DNA from: Acidobacteriota bacterium
GTDB taxonomy: Bacteria > Acidobacteriota > Terriglobia > Acidiferrales > UBA7541
Direction of reading: 5' to 3'
NCBI GenBank assembly: GCA_013289955.1
Contig: JABCYZ010000011.1
Location: 1 to 64,000 of the forward strand
DNA length: 64,000 nt
Shown here: in pieces, positions 43,799 to 53,242 of the stretch
Position numbering within the stretch: the first letter of the stretch is position 1
How the letters are laid out: the number at the start of each line of letters is the position of its first letter
The notes under the pieces: model-generated
The model's database searches: none
The model's input: the letters and a program-made list of their open reading frames with translations, nothing else
What the model was told of the DNA's origin: nothing
Position numbers and translations under genes: made by a program

Positions 43799-44740
43799 AT
43801 GATGACCCCAACCATTGAGCTCGATGGCCTCGAAGTCAAACTCGGCGGCCGTACAATTCTTCACGGTCTCACCGGCGTTTTGAAGAGCCGTGCCATCGGA
43901 CTCCTCGGGCCGAACGGCGCCGGCAAGTCTACACTCATAAATACGTTGCTTGGTTTCCATGTCCCGTCCAAGGGGAGCGTGCGCGTTCTCGGCCTGGATT
44001 CTCACTCCAACAGCAAAGCTCTCCGCTCATTGGTCGGCTACATGCCCGAGAACGACGCGTTCATTTCGAAAATGTCCGGAGTCCGCTTCGTTCGCTACAT
44101 GGCGGAGATTTCCGGCCTTCCCTCCGAATTTGCAATGGAGCGCGCGCACGAAGCTTTCGTCTACGTCGGATTAGGCGAAGCGCGTTATCGACCGGTGGGA
44201 ACGTACTCCCTCGGCATGAAACAACTCGCGAAGCTCGCCCAGGCCATTGCCCATGGCCCCAAAGTCCTTATCTTGGACGAACCGACCAACGGCATGGATC
44301 CGCCGGCCCGCAAGCGGTTGATAGAACTCATTCGCGAAATCCGCGAAGCCAGCGACATTTGTCTGCTGCTCTCTTCGCATTTGCTGCGCGACGTGGAGGA
44401 GACCTGCGACGAAGTGCTCATACTCCGTAACGGGAAAATCGCCTCCATCTGCAATCTCGTCGAAGAGCGCCAGGCCAATCGAAAATTCCTCGAACTGGAA
44501 ACCCTCGGCGCCGAGGCGACCTTCACCTCCGCGCTCGAAAGCCTCGGTTGCGAGTGCGCGATTTTCAGCGGCGGACGCATCAAGGTGGTCATGCCGGATA
44601 GTGTTGAAATCCGCGAAGTCTTTAAGGTCGCCGCGGATCGCGGTGTGCAGATTCGCCGCATGAATCACCGCCGCGATTCCCTCGAAGACATCTTTCTCAG
44701 CGCCATGGAACAGACGGGAGCGCCCGATGGCCGTCTATAA
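43799..44740 (+). CDS. ABC transporter ATPase, first pair
   Basis: 313 residues: Walker A Gly-Pro-Asn-Gly-Ala-Gly-Lys-Ser near 36-43, the signature reduced to Tyr-Ser-Leu-Gly-Met-Lys-Gln near 140, Walker B Val-Leu-Ile-Leu-Asp-Glu-Pro near 155-161, and a C-terminal extension of 80 residues. It is the type that works with a separate single-permease subunit as an exporter (ABC-2 class), as its neighbour implies. Two adjacent ATGs are possible. The gene overlaps the permease by 14 bases. Substrate unknown. Confidence 0.9.
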   Translation: MMTPTIELDGLEVKLGGRTILHGLTGVLKSRAIGLLGPNGAGKSTLINTLLGFHVPSKGSVRVLGLDSHSNSKALRSLVGYMPENDAFISKMSGVRFVRYMAEISGLPSEFAMERAHEAFVYVGLGEARYRPVGTYSLGMKQLAKLAQAIAHGPKVLILDEPTNGMDPPARKRLIELIREIREASDICLLLSSHLLRDVEETCDEVLILRNGKIASICNLVEERQANRKFLELETLGAEATFTSALESLGCECAIFSGGRIKVVMPDSVEIREVFKVAADRGVQIRRMNHRRDSLEDIFLSAMEQTGAPDGRL

Positions 44741-45611
44741 ACGCCGGTACAACGCCTACACCGGCGCGCTTACACGCGAGTGGTCGCGCTTTTTTGTTCT
44801 GACGCGCTATGCTTTCGCCGACCTTTTCAAATCCCGCTTCTTTGTTATTCTTCTGATTCTCTGCTTTATTCCCTGCCTGTTTTTTGCGGGCTACATCTTC
44901 GTCGCCAACAGCAAAACCGTTCAATTATTCATGCAGCTGCGGGGCAATGATCTTTTCAAAGTGGAAAGCGAATATTTCATCTTCATGCTCATGGCGCAAA
45001 CGCAGGCAGCTTTTCTCTTGAACTGCTGGGTTGGCCCGGTCCTCATCTCGGGAGATCTGACCAACGGCGCCCTTCCGCTTTTTCTCAGCCGACCGTTCAG
45101 CCGTGCCGACTATGTTCTCGGAAAGCTCTCCGTTCTCGGCTTGCTGCTCTCCGCCATCACCTGGATACCCTGCTTGCTCTTATTCGGCCTCGAGGCCGGG
45201 CTGGCCAAGGACGGATGGATCTGGCCGCACCTGTGGATGGTCGTCCCCATCGTGATGTGCTCCGCGATTTGGATCCTGATGCTGTCCCTCATTTCGCTGG
45301 CAGTGTCAGCGTGGATCAAACTGCGAATAGTCGCCACCGGCATAATCTTCATTACATTTTTCATTCCCGCAGGCATCGGGGAGATGTTCAACGCCATCAT
45401 GGGAACCATCTGGGGCCGCCTGCTTAATTTCTCTTACGTGTTCCAGCTCATCGTGTCGCATGGATTTCGTGAGGAATCCGGACGGCTTGCCAGGCGGGGA
45501 TGGAACGAGATTCCAATTCCTGCCGCCTGGGGCTCCCTGATTTTTGTCTGTGTGGTTTCGCTCTTCATTCTCAATGCGCGCTTGCGCGCGCGAGAGACGG
45601 TGCGCGGATGA
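44727..45611 (+). CDS. ABC-2-like permease, first pair
   Basis: 294 residues with about six membrane helices: near 30-52, 88-110, 120-140, 155-180, 190-210 and 265-285. A basic N-terminal tail precedes the first. It forms the membrane part of the ATPase at 43799, with which it overlaps. The stop overlaps the start of the second ATPase (ATGA). The arrangement of two ATPase-permease pairs suggests either a heteromeric exporter or two exporters under one signal; which compound they move cannot be said. Confidence 0.85.
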   Translation: MAVYKRRYNAYTGALTREWSRFFVLTRYAFADLFKSRFFVILLILCFIPCLFFAGYIFVANSKTVQLFMQLRGNDLFKVESEYFIFMLMAQTQAAFLLNCWVGPVLISGDLTNGALPLFLSRPFSRADYVLGKLSVLGLLLSAITWIPCLLLFGLEAGLAKDGWIWPHLWMVVPIVMCSAIWILMLSLISLAVSAWIKLRIVATGIIFITFFIPAGIGEMFNAIMGTIWGRLLNFSYVFQLIVSHGFREESGRLARRGWNEIPIPAAWGSLIFVCVVSLFILNARLRARETVRG

Positions 45612-46558
45612 CGACAGACGCCCGTCAAATCGTTTTTGATAATGTCTCCAAGTTTTACGGGGAAGTTCTCGGCGTAAACAAAGTAAATTTCTCGCTCGAG
45701 CCGGGAATCACCAGCCTCGTCGGCCCCAACGGTTCGGGCAAGACCACCTTGATGAACTTGCTCACCGGCCTGATCAAGCCATCCCGGGGCGCGATTTACG
45801 TCCTCGGCCTTACGCCCCAACAACCCATCGAGTTCTTCCGCCAAGTCGGCTACTGCACGCAGTTTGACTCCTTCCCTCCTGGCACCAATGGCTACGATTT
45901 TATTTACTGGCCATTGCGGCTTCACGGTTTTGGCCACGGTCAAGCCGCCAAGCTTACGAACGAAGCCCTCGAGCGCGCGGGAATGGCGCAAGTTGCCCGT
46001 CGCAGAGTCGCCGGCTACAGCAAAGGCATGCGCCAACGTATCCGCCTCGCGCAAGCCATTGCTCATCATCCTTCGGTCCTCGTTCTCGATGAACCCCTCA
46101 ACGGCCTCGATCCCATGGCCCGCTCCGAATCGATCGCGCTCTTCGAAGCTATCGCCAAGCAAGGCATGCACGTAATCATCTCCAGCCATATTTTGGAAGA
46201 AGTCGATCGTATCTCCGATCGCGTCGTGCTCATGAGCAGCGGCTACGTCGTCGCCGAAGGCCAGATCAAGGAAGTTCGCCGCGAAGTCCGCGATCACCCC
46301 ATGCAAATCCTGGTCCGCTGCTCCAATGCCGCAAAGCTGGCCTCCGCGGCTTTCGAACTCGATCACGTCGTCGAAGCCAAAATTCTGAATGACGGCCGCA
46401 GCGTCCTCGTCCGCACGCGCGACGCCGAGCAGTTCTCCCTGCTGCTCAACAAAATTGTCTCTGCGGGCTTAGTCGAAGTCGATGCCGTCGCCCCTGCCGA
46501 CGACGACGTGAATTCCATCTACCAATATCTCATCGGATCGGATGGCACTCCGACATGA
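45608..46558 (+). CDS. ABC transporter ATPase, second pair
   Basis: 316 residues from ATG 45608, the overlap point with the preceding stop; the open frame further upstream lies in the permease. Walker A Gly-Pro-Asn-Gly-Ser-Gly-Lys-Thr-Thr near 40-48, signature Tyr-Ser-Lys-Gly-Met-Arg-Gln-Arg near 137-144, Walker B Val-Leu-Val-Leu-Asp-Glu-Pro near 157-163. The C-terminal 90 residues are typical of multidrug-type ATPases. Its stop overlaps the second permease by ATGA. Confidence 0.92.
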   Translation: MTTDARQIVFDNVSKFYGEVLGVNKVNFSLEPGITSLVGPNGSGKTTLMNLLTGLIKPSRGAIYVLGLTPQQPIEFFRQVGYCTQFDSFPPGTNGYDFIYWPLRLHGFGHGQAAKLTNEALERAGMAQVARRRVAGYSKGMRQRIRLAQAIAHHPSVLVLDEPLNGLDPMARSESIALFEAIAKQGMHVIISSHILEEVDRISDRVVLMSSGYVVAEGQIKEVRREVRDHPMQILVRCSNAAKLASAAFELDHVVEAKILNDGRSVLVRTRDAEQFSLLLNKIVSAGLVEVDAVAPADDDVNSIYQYLIGSDGTPT

Positions 46559-47430
46559 GCATCCAGGATTCGGTAGCTCGCGCCCAAAGCTCTTTGAAAG
46601 AACAACCATGGCGGCTCTTCGCCAGCCAGATTTCCGTGCTCGTTCGTAACGAGGTTCGCCGAAACCTTTTCTCCCGCCGCAGAATCTGGGTTTATCTGCT
46701 CGCTTTCCTCCCCGTCCTGCTCTTCATCATTCACAACATCTTCAGCAGGTACCACCTAGATTCGTCCCGCATCGAGGACGATACGGAAGTCCTCGCCGGA
46801 TTTGTCCAGCTCTATTACTTCCGCCTGGGCATCTTTTTCGCCTGCATGGGGATCTTCACGTGGCTGTTCCGCGGCGAAATGGTAGAGCGCACTCTTCACT
46901 ATCAATTTCTCGTGCCGGTCAGAAGAGAAGTCCTGGTGGTTGGAAAATTTCTTGCCGGCGCGGTCATTTCCATCGCCCTGTTTGAAATCGCCGTCCTTGC
47001 TTGCTTCTCTCTCACCTATAGCCGCTTCGGCGCGGCGGGCAGTTCGTACGTTTTTGACGGCCCGGGTCTGCACCAACTGGCCTCCTATCTCCTGGCGACG
47101 CCTCTCGCCTGTATCGGCTACGGCGCCGTGTTTCTCGCCCTCAGCCTGCTCTTCAAAAATCCCATCATCCCGGGCGCCATGTTGATGGGCTGGGAAACGA
47201 TCACTCCGATCTTCCCCGCCTGGGCACAGCGACTCAGCGTCGCTTTCTATCTGAAGCATCTCTGCCCGGTGAATCTTCCCATCGAGGGTCCCCTGGCGAT
47301 ATTCACGATCGTGGCCGAGCCCGTCTCTCCCTTTCTTGCCGTCCTCGGCTTGCTCTGTCTGACGGTCGCGATTCTTGTCCTGTCCTGCTTCCTCATTCAC
47401 CGGCTCGAAATCACTTACACAGCGGAGTAG
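46555..47430 (+). CDS. ABC-2-like permease, second pair
   Basis: 291 residues, about six membrane helices (near 42-62, 85-108, 122-148, 170-195, 200-222, 255-285). The N-terminal 40 residues are polar and cytosolic. It is the last gene of the operon that begins with the ECF sigma factor at 40601. It would pair with the ATPase at 45608. No terminator is evident before the next gene at 47567, so read-through into the peptide transporter cannot be excluded. Confidence 0.86.
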   Translation: MSIQDSVARAQSSLKEQPWRLFASQISVLVRNEVRRNLFSRRRIWVYLLAFLPVLLFIIHNIFSRYHLDSSRIEDDTEVLAGFVQLYYFRLGIFFACMGIFTWLFRGEMVERTLHYQFLVPVRREVLVVGKFLAGAVISIALFEIAVLACFSLTYSRFGAAGSSYVFDGPGLHQLASYLLATPLACIGYGAVFLALSLLFKNPIIPGAMLMGWETITPIFPAWAQRLSVAFYLKHLCPVNLPIEGPLAIFTIVAEPVSPFLAVLGLLCLTVAILVLSCFLIHRLEITYTAE

Positions 47431-47566
47431 TCCCGCTTCGGAAAGGGTTCCACCCCAGGCTCCCCGCCTGTACCAAGGGCCAGTCCGTTCCTACTTGTCA
47501 ATAACCTTCCTGCGCCGGAAAATACGTCCGTCTTGTCGACCCGAGCTTCTTAACCGACCATGAAGG

Positions 47567-48583
47567 ATGGTCGAGAAATACTCGCCCATGGTCCAAACCA
47601 TGACGTCTCTTCTTGAAGTAGAGAACCTCCGCGTCTCCTACTCTGCCCGCACAGGCGAAGTCTGCCCAGCGCTTTCAGGCGTTGATTTTGACCTCGGCTA
47701 CGGAGAGATCCTAGGCGTACTCGGCGAATCGGGCTCTGGCAAAAGCACACTTGCCGCCGCCCTCCTGCGGCTTCTTCCAGCTGGCGGGAAAATCCAGCAA
47801 GGTTCCATCCTTTTCGAGGGAAGAAACCTGCTTCGTGCGAGTCCACAAGAGCTACGAAAAATTCGCGGCGGACGCATCGGCCTGATCTCTCAAGAACCTT
47901 CCTGCTCCTTGCATCCAACGCTCCCGGCAGGCCAGCAGGTCAGTGATGTTCTGGCCGCCCACGAAAACCTGGATCGGCGCGCTCTACGCCAAAAAACCGG
48001 CCACCTCCTCGCCTCGGTATTTCCGGGAGACAGTGAACGCATTTCCCGCTCCTATCCTCACGAATTGAGCGGAGGCCAGCGCCAGCGCGTGCTCATCGCG
48101 CAAGCGATCGCCTGCGCCCCTTCCCTCGTCGTGGCCGATGAACCCACCGCGTCCCTCGACCCCACCACACAGCAGGAAATCCTGCAACTCTTTCGCACCC
48201 TCAGGCAGAAGCTCGGCCTCGCCATGATTCTTATTACGCACAATCCCGCTCTCCTCGCCGGCCTTGCAGATCGCATCCTTGTTCTCTACGCGGGGCGCAT
48301 CGCTGAAATAGGTCCCAGCGCGCAAGTGCTTTATTCGCCTCAGCATCCCTACACCGCCGCGTTGTTACGGTGCTTGCCTTCGCACCTTGCCGAACCCCCG
48401 AGCACACGCAAAGCCAGGCTGCACGTTATTCAGGGAGAGGCCCCAGACCTGTCTTGGCATGGAAACGGCTGCCAATTCGAGCCCAGGTGCACGGAAAGAA
48501 TGGAAGTTTGCAAACGCGACGAACCCCCTGCGGCCGCGGTGAGCGAGCTACATGAAGTTTCCTGTTTCAAATTTGCCGGCTGA
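47567..48583 (+). CDS. Oligopeptide/dipeptide ABC importer ATPase (DppD/OppD-like)
   Basis: 338 residues: Walker A Gly-Glu-Ser-Gly-Ser-Gly-Lys-Ser-Thr near 50-58, Walker signature Leu-Ser-Gly-Gly-Gln-Arg-Gln-Arg near 165-172, Walker B Leu-Val-Val-Ala-Asp-Glu-Pro near 185-191, and the C-terminal oligopeptide-type domain with His-Pro-Tyr-Thr-Ala-Ala-Leu-Leu and a Cys-rich tail (Cys-Gln-Phe-Glu-Pro-Arg-Cys). That tail marks the peptide-type family. Start is uncertain (ATG 47567, 47588 or 47600). First gene of a chain of five transporter genes. Confidence 0.92.
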   Translation: MVEKYSPMVQTMTSLLEVENLRVSYSARTGEVCPALSGVDFDLGYGEILGVLGESGSGKSTLAAALLRLLPAGGKIQQGSILFEGRNLLRASPQELRKIRGGRIGLISQEPSCSLHPTLPAGQQVSDVLAAHENLDRRALRQKTGHLLASVFPGDSERISRSYPHELSGGQRQRVLIAQAIACAPSLVVADEPTASLDPTTQQEILQLFRTLRQKLGLAMILITHNPALLAGLADRILVLYAGRIAEIGPSAQVLYSPQHPYTAALLRCLPSHLAEPPSTRKARLHVIQGEAPDLSWHGNGCQFEPRCTERMEVCKRDEPPAAAVSELHEVSCFKFAG

Positions 48584-48604
48584 ACCTTGTCCAGGAATGA
48601 TGAC

Positions 48605-49414
48605 ATGCAGCCACTTTTGAAGGTCGAAAATCTCGTGAAGCATTATGGAGCAGGGCGCTCCGCACGTTCGAAAGACAAACTCGCCGCCCTCGATGGCGTG
48701 TCTCTCTCAGTCCTGCCAAAGACCACGACAGCCCTCGTCGGCGAATCCGGCTCCGGCAAAAGTACGCTCGCACTCTGCATCGCCTGCCTCGAACACCCGA
48801 CGTCCGGAAGCATCTCCTTTGAAGGAATCGATCTCGCGTCGCTCGACGAAAATCAGCTCCGCCTTCTCCGCCCGCAAATACAACTCGTGTTTCAAGATCC
48901 CGCAAGCTCGCTCAATCCGCGATGGACAGCCCTCGAAATTGTCAGCGAACCCTTTTTCGTGCAGCGACGCTACAGCAAACCTGACCGCGCCGTTAGAGCG
49001 CTGCGGCTTCTCGACCGCGTCGCTATCTCACGCAAAATGGCCGCTCGAAGCGCCTGCGAACTGAGCGGCGGACAAAAGCAGCGCCTCGCCATCGCCCGTG
49101 CCCTCGCGCTCGAACCAAAACTCATCATCCTGGACGAAGCCCTCTCCGCCCTCGATTGCTCCGTGCAAGCCCAAATCTCAAATCTCCTGCTCGAGCTGCA
49201 AGCTTCTCTCGGCTTGACCTATCTCTTCATCACCCACGATTTTGGAATGGCCGCCCACCTGGCCGATCAAATCGCCGTTATGGATCGCGGCCGCGTCGTC
49301 GAATCCGGTTCCGCAGAAAACGTTCTGTACTCGCCGAACCACGAAGCCACTCGCGCCCTCCTCGCGGCCACTCCGCGCTTCAGCGAACCGCCTGCCGAAT
49401 TGGTGCACGCCTGA
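48605..49414 (+). CDS. Oligopeptide/dipeptide ABC importer ATPase (DppF/OppF-like)
   Basis: 269 residues from ATG 48605 (AGGA upstream; the TTG frame at 48587 is less likely). Walker A Gly-Glu-Ser-Gly-Ser-Gly-Lys-Ser-Thr near 44-52, signature Leu-Ser-Gly-Gly-Gln-Lys-Gln-Arg, Walker B Leu-Ile-Ile-Leu-Asp-Glu-Ala-Leu-Ser-Ala-Leu-Asp. Unlike its partner it lacks the Cys-rich C-terminal peptide-type tail, which is a common OppF variation. The stop overlaps the first permease's start (TGATG). Confidence 0.93.
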   Translation: MQPLLKVENLVKHYGAGRSARSKDKLAALDGVSLSVLPKTTTALVGESGSGKSTLALCIACLEHPTSGSISFEGIDLASLDENQLRLLRPQIQLVFQDPASSLNPRWTALEIVSEPFFVQRRYSKPDRAVRALRLLDRVAISRKMAARSACELSGGQKQRLAIARALALEPKLIILDEALSALDCSVQAQISNLLLELQASLGLTYLFITHDFGMAAHLADQIAVMDRGRVVESGSAENVLYSPNHEATRALLAATPRFSEPPAELVHA

Positions 49415-50388
49415 TGCGTTACCTCATCCGCAGAACGCTCCATGCCGTCTTTCTCCTCCTCGGCGTCTCTCTGCTTACTTTCCTCTTTTCGGCTCTGACG
49501 CCCGGGAACTATTTTGATGAGATGCGCCTGAATCCGCAGATCTCTCCGGAAACAGTCGCCGCCCTGCGCGCTCAATATCAACTCGATCGGCCGCTCCCGG
49601 TCCGCTACGCCCGCTGGCTCAACGCCGCCGTCCACGGCCAACTGGGGTTCTCCTTCGCTTACAACAGCCCCGTCGCTCCGCTTCTCTGGATCCGCGCGCG
49701 AAACACTCTTTTCCTCACCGTGACAGCCACGCTACTCGCCTGGCTCTTGGCTCTTCCGCTCGGTGTCTGGAGCGCCGCCAGATTCGGCCGCCTGCCCGAC
49801 CGCGTCATCTCCTGGACCACAGCATCGCTTCTGGTCATCCCCGACCTGGTCCTTGCTCTCGGCCTATTGATCCTGGCGGTCCGTACCGGCTGGTTTCCAA
49901 CCGGAGGCCTGCTGTCTGTCGGCTTTGACGAATTATCCGCGCTCCAAAAACTAGGCGACCTCGCCAGGCATATGGCGCTCCCGGTCGTCGCGCTGGTCCT
50001 TGCCACTCTGCCAATGCTTGTGCGCCACGTCCGGGCATCCGTCGCCGAAGTTCTCGATGCTCCCTTTCTGCGAGCGGCCCTCGGCCATGGCATCCCCTAT
50101 CCGAAACTTCTCTACCGCTATGCGCTTCGCGCCGCCGCAAACCCCCTCCTTTCTCTATTCGGATTTAGCATCGGCACTCTCTTGAGCGGATCTCTGCTCG
50201 TCGAGGTCGTCATGAGCTGGCCCGGCCTCGGCCCGCTTCTTCTCGAATCCATTCTGGCGCGCGATCTTTACGTGGTCATCGGCGGCGTTCTACTCTCGAT
50301 GATTTTCCTCGTCGGCGGAAATCTCTTTGCGGACTTTCTGCTCTATTGGGCCGATCCTCGTATCCGCACCGCAGCGAGTGCAAAATGA
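49414..50388 (+). CDS. Peptide ABC importer permease (DppB-like)
   Basis: 324 residues from ATG 49414, the TGATG overlap with the ATPase stop. Six or so helices: near 8-30, 98-122, 135-160, 180-205, 243-263 and 283-308. The characteristic EAA-type loop is present (Arg-Ala-Ala-Leu-Gly-His-Gly-Ile-Pro-Tyr-Pro-Lys-Leu). The N-terminus (Met-Arg-Tyr-Leu-Ile-Arg-Arg-Thr-Leu) is typical of the DppB class. The stop overlaps the next permease by ATGA. Confidence 0.93.
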   Translation: MRYLIRRTLHAVFLLLGVSLLTFLFSALTPGNYFDEMRLNPQISPETVAALRAQYQLDRPLPVRYARWLNAAVHGQLGFSFAYNSPVAPLLWIRARNTLFLTVTATLLAWLLALPLGVWSAARFGRLPDRVISWTTASLLVIPDLVLALGLLILAVRTGWFPTGGLLSVGFDELSALQKLGDLARHMALPVVALVLATLPMLVRHVRASVAEVLDAPFLRAALGHGIPYPKLLYRYALRAAANPLLSLFGFSIGTLLSGSLLVEVVMSWPGLGPLLLESILARDLYVVIGGVLLSMIFLVGGNLFADFLLYWADPRIRTAASAK

Positions 50389-51440
50389 CCCGGCCCCCTA
50401 AACCCACGAAATGGCTCGTCGTCCTGCTGCTGCTTCACGGCATCGTCGCCGCCGCTGGATTTTTCGCACCTTACGATCCCATCGAACAAGACCGCGAGCG
50501 CCCCTATTTTCCCCCGATGCGCATTCACCTGATCGATGCGCACGGTCACTTACACCTCCGCCCGTTTTTCTATCCACTTCGCTTGCGAGAAGGCTCCTTC
50601 GATCGATACGAAGAAGACACCGCCACAACTATCCAGCTCCGATTTCTTGCAAGCGGCGCTCGCTACCGTCTGCTGGGCGTTGTACCTGCTCGCTTGCATT
50701 TGTTCGGCACCGCGGGCTCCCGAATCTATCTCCTCGGCAGCGATGCCTACGGTCGCGACCAGCTCTCGCGCATTCTCTACGGCGGTCAAGTCTCTCTCCT
50801 CGCCGGTCTCCTCGGCGCCGGAGTCACCCTGCTACTCGGCGCGCTCATTGGTGTGGCCGCAGGCTATTTCGGCGGCTGGCGTGACGAACTCCTGATGCGC
50901 CTCGCTGAACTTTTCCTCGCGCTCCCTTGGCTGTATCTTCTCTTTGCCCTTCGCGCCTTCTTGCCTCTCGCCGTCAGTCCACTCGAAGCCTTCCTTCTCG
51001 TCGTGGTCGTCATCGGCATGGTCGGGTGGGCGCGTCCCGCTCGTCTGGTCCGCGGAGTTGTGCTCAGCGCCAAAGAACGCGATTTTGTCCGTGCCGCGCG
51101 CGGCTTTGGCGCCTCTAACCTCTATTTGTTGCAACGCCACATTTTGCCGGAGACAGCCAGCGTCGTCCTTACGCAAGCCGCCATCCTCGTACCCCAGTTC
51201 GTCCTCGCCGAAATGACGCTCTCCTTCCTCGGCCTCGGCGTTCCCGAACCCACGTCCAGTTGGGGAAATCTCCTCGCCACCCTCCAGCAATACAACGTCC
51301 TGGTCTCCTATTGGTGGATGTACTTACCCGCCCTGGCAATAGTGCCGTTCTTTCTCGGATACCTCAGTCTTGCGAGTGCATTGCAGGAGCGCGCGAGCCC
51401 GTACAAGATAGAAGAGAAGACTAACTGGAACTTATCATGA
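50385..51440 (+). CDS. Peptide ABC importer permease (DppC-like)
   Basis: 351 residues from ATG 50385. The first helix is at 9-29; a long segment (30-130) follows, then helices near 133-155, 170-190, 195-220, 250-270 and 305-330. The EAA loop reads Arg-Gly-Phe-Gly-Ala-Ser-Asn-Leu-Tyr-Leu-Leu-Gln-Arg-His. The segment between helix one and two is longer than in E. coli DppC and contains His-rich Gly-His-Leu-His-Leu-Arg-Pro, which may be a periplasmic insert. The stop overlaps the binding-protein start (ATGA). Confidence 0.92.
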   Translation: MTRPPKPTKWLVVLLLLHGIVAAAGFFAPYDPIEQDRERPYFPPMRIHLIDAHGHLHLRPFFYPLRLREGSFDRYEEDTATTIQLRFLASGARYRLLGVVPARLHLFGTAGSRIYLLGSDAYGRDQLSRILYGGQVSLLAGLLGAGVTLLLGALIGVAAGYFGGWRDELLMRLAELFLALPWLYLLFALRAFLPLAVSPLEAFLLVVVVIGMVGWARPARLVRGVVLSAKERDFVRAARGFGASNLYLLQRHILPETASVVLTQAAILVPQFVLAEMTLSFLGLGVPEPTSSWGNLLATLQQYNVLVSYWWMYLPALAIVPFFLGYLSLASALQERASPYKIEEKTNWNLS

Positions 51441-53242
51441 GAAAAGACCGCCCGTCTCTCCGGCGCCGCTGCTTCACCCTGAGCCTCCTCTTGGCTTGCG
51501 CCTCAACCTATGCCCTGCCTGTCAAGGCATTCCCTCACCCGCAACAATCGAATACCAAGGAAGAACTGCTCGCGTTGCCAGGAGAAATCGGCCGTTCCGG
51601 CGGACGCCTGATCGTTCCGCTCCGTAGCGAACCAAAAACTCTGAATCCGCTGATCGCAGCCGACAGTTCCTCTCGCGAAGTCATCGGTGCGATGCAGGCC
51701 GACCTCGTTCACATCAATCGCGCCACACAACTCACGGAGGCGGCTCTTGTCAAATCCTGGAAGATTTCCGCCGACGGCCTTCAATATACCCTCACTCTGC
51801 GGCAAGGCTTGCGCTTCTCGGACGGCCATCCACTCGACGCCGACGATGTTCTCTTCACCTTCCGCGTCTACCTCGACGAGAATGTACACGCCACCCAACG
51901 CGATCTGCTGATCGTCGGCGGAAAGCCCATCGCCGTTCGCAAAGTGGACGCGCAGACGCTCGTTTTTCAGTTCGCAAAGCCCTACGGCGTCGAAGAGAGA
52001 CTCTTCGACGGCTTCGCCATCTTGCCTCGGCATCTCCTCGAAAAACCGTATCAGGAAGGCAGGCTCGGCCAACTCTGGGCGCCCTCCACACCACCCGGGG
52101 AATGGGCCGGACTCGGCCCCTTTCGCCTCAAAGAGTACATCCCCGGCCAAAAACTGGTGCTTGAGCGAAATCCGTACTACTGGAAAACCGACGCAAAAGG
52201 AAACCGTCTCCCCTATCTCGAGGAGCTCGTCTTTCTATTTGTCCCCAGCGCCGATGCCCAGGTTCTTCGTTTCCAATCCGGCGAGACGGATATCATCACC
52301 CGTCTCGGCGCGGAAAATTTCTCCGCCCTCGGGCGCCAGCAGCGGGGCTACACCATGGCAGACGCTGGCCCTGGCCTAGAATACAACTTCCTCTTCTTCA
52401 ACTTGAACGACCTTGGCGAAAAATCCTCTGCCGATCTGGCGCGCAAACAGAAATGGTTTCGCGATGTGAAATTTCGCCAGGCCGTCTCCGCAGCCATCGA
52501 TCGCGACGCCATCGTCCGCCTCGTTTATCAAGGCCGCGGCGCCGCTCTCTGGGGCCCGGTCACGCCCGGAAACCGCCGCTGGGTCAACGCCGCAATCCCG
52601 CATACGCCGCGTTCCCTGGATCGTGCGCGCACCCTTCTGAAGGAAGCCGGCTTTTCCTGGTCCACTGTCCCGGATGGCGACTCCGCTCTTCTGGACCCGG
52701 ACGGCAAACCCGTCGAATTCAGCATCCTCACCAGTTCTTCCAATGCCGACCGCACTAAAATGGCTACTCTCCTACAAGACGATCTCAAGCAGCTCGGCTT
52801 GCGCGTGCAGGTCGTTCCTCTGGAATTCCGTTCTCTTCTCGATCGCGTCACGCAAACCAAGGAATACGATTCCTGCCTCCTCGGTCTCGCCAGTTTCGAT
52901 GCCGACCCGAATTCCGATCTGAACGTCTGGCTCTCGAATGGCGCCACGCATCTCTGGAATCCGTCGCAATCGCATCCAGCCACGCCTTGGGAAGCGGAGA
53001 TCGATCGCCTCATGGAGCAGCAGCTCTCCACACCCGGCTTCGACCAGCGCAAGAGGCTCTACGATCGCGTCCAGGAAATTCTCGCCGAAGACCAGCCCAT
53101 GATCTTCCTCGCGAGCCCCGACATTTTAGTCGGCGCAAAAAATTCCATCGCCAATTTTCGTCCCGCCGTTCTCGAACCCTATGCCCTCTGGAACGTCGAG
53201 CAACTCTACTTCCGCAACTCCAGGGAGAATGCCAGCCGATGA
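51437..53242 (+). CDS. Extracytoplasmic peptide-binding protein (SBP family 5)
   Basis: 601 residues. A basic N-terminal signal peptide (about 1-31, Lys/Arg-rich then Leu-Leu-Leu-Ala-Cys-Ala) leads to the mature family 5 solute-binding protein. Typical landmarks: Gly-Gly-Arg-Leu-Ile-Val-Pro-Leu-Arg-Ser-Glu-Pro-Lys-Thr-Leu-Asn-Pro near 56-72, and Leu-Arg-Phe-Ser-Asp-Gly-His-Pro-Leu-Asp-Ala-Asp-Asp-Val near 132-145. It should bind oligopeptides in the periplasm and hand them to the permeases. No lipobox Cys in a clear position, so probably soluble. The stop overlaps the sigma factor start (ATGA), which is unusual for a transporter. Confidence 0.93.
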   Translation: MRKDRPSLRRRCFTLSLLLACASTYALPVKAFPHPQQSNTKEELLALPGEIGRSGGRLIVPLRSEPKTLNPLIAADSSSREVIGAMQADLVHINRATQLTEAALVKSWKISADGLQYTLTLRQGLRFSDGHPLDADDVLFTFRVYLDENVHATQRDLLIVGGKPIAVRKVDAQTLVFQFAKPYGVEERLFDGFAILPRHLLEKPYQEGRLGQLWAPSTPPGEWAGLGPFRLKEYIPGQKLVLERNPYYWKTDAKGNRLPYLEELVFLFVPSADAQVLRFQSGETDIITRLGAENFSALGRQQRGYTMADAGPGLEYNFLFFNLNDLGEKSSADLARKQKWFRDVKFRQAVSAAIDRDAIVRLVYQGRGAALWGPVTPGNRRWVNAAIPHTPRSLDRARTLLKEAGFSWSTVPDGDSALLDPDGKPVEFSILTSSSNADRTKMATLLQDDLKQLGLRVQVVPLEFRSLLDRVTQTKEYDSCLLGLASFDADPNSDLNVWLSNGATHLWNPSQSHPATPWEAEIDRLMEQQLSTPGFDQRKRLYDRVQEILAEDQPMIFLASPDILVGAKNSIANFRPAVLEPYALWNVEQLYFRNSRENASR

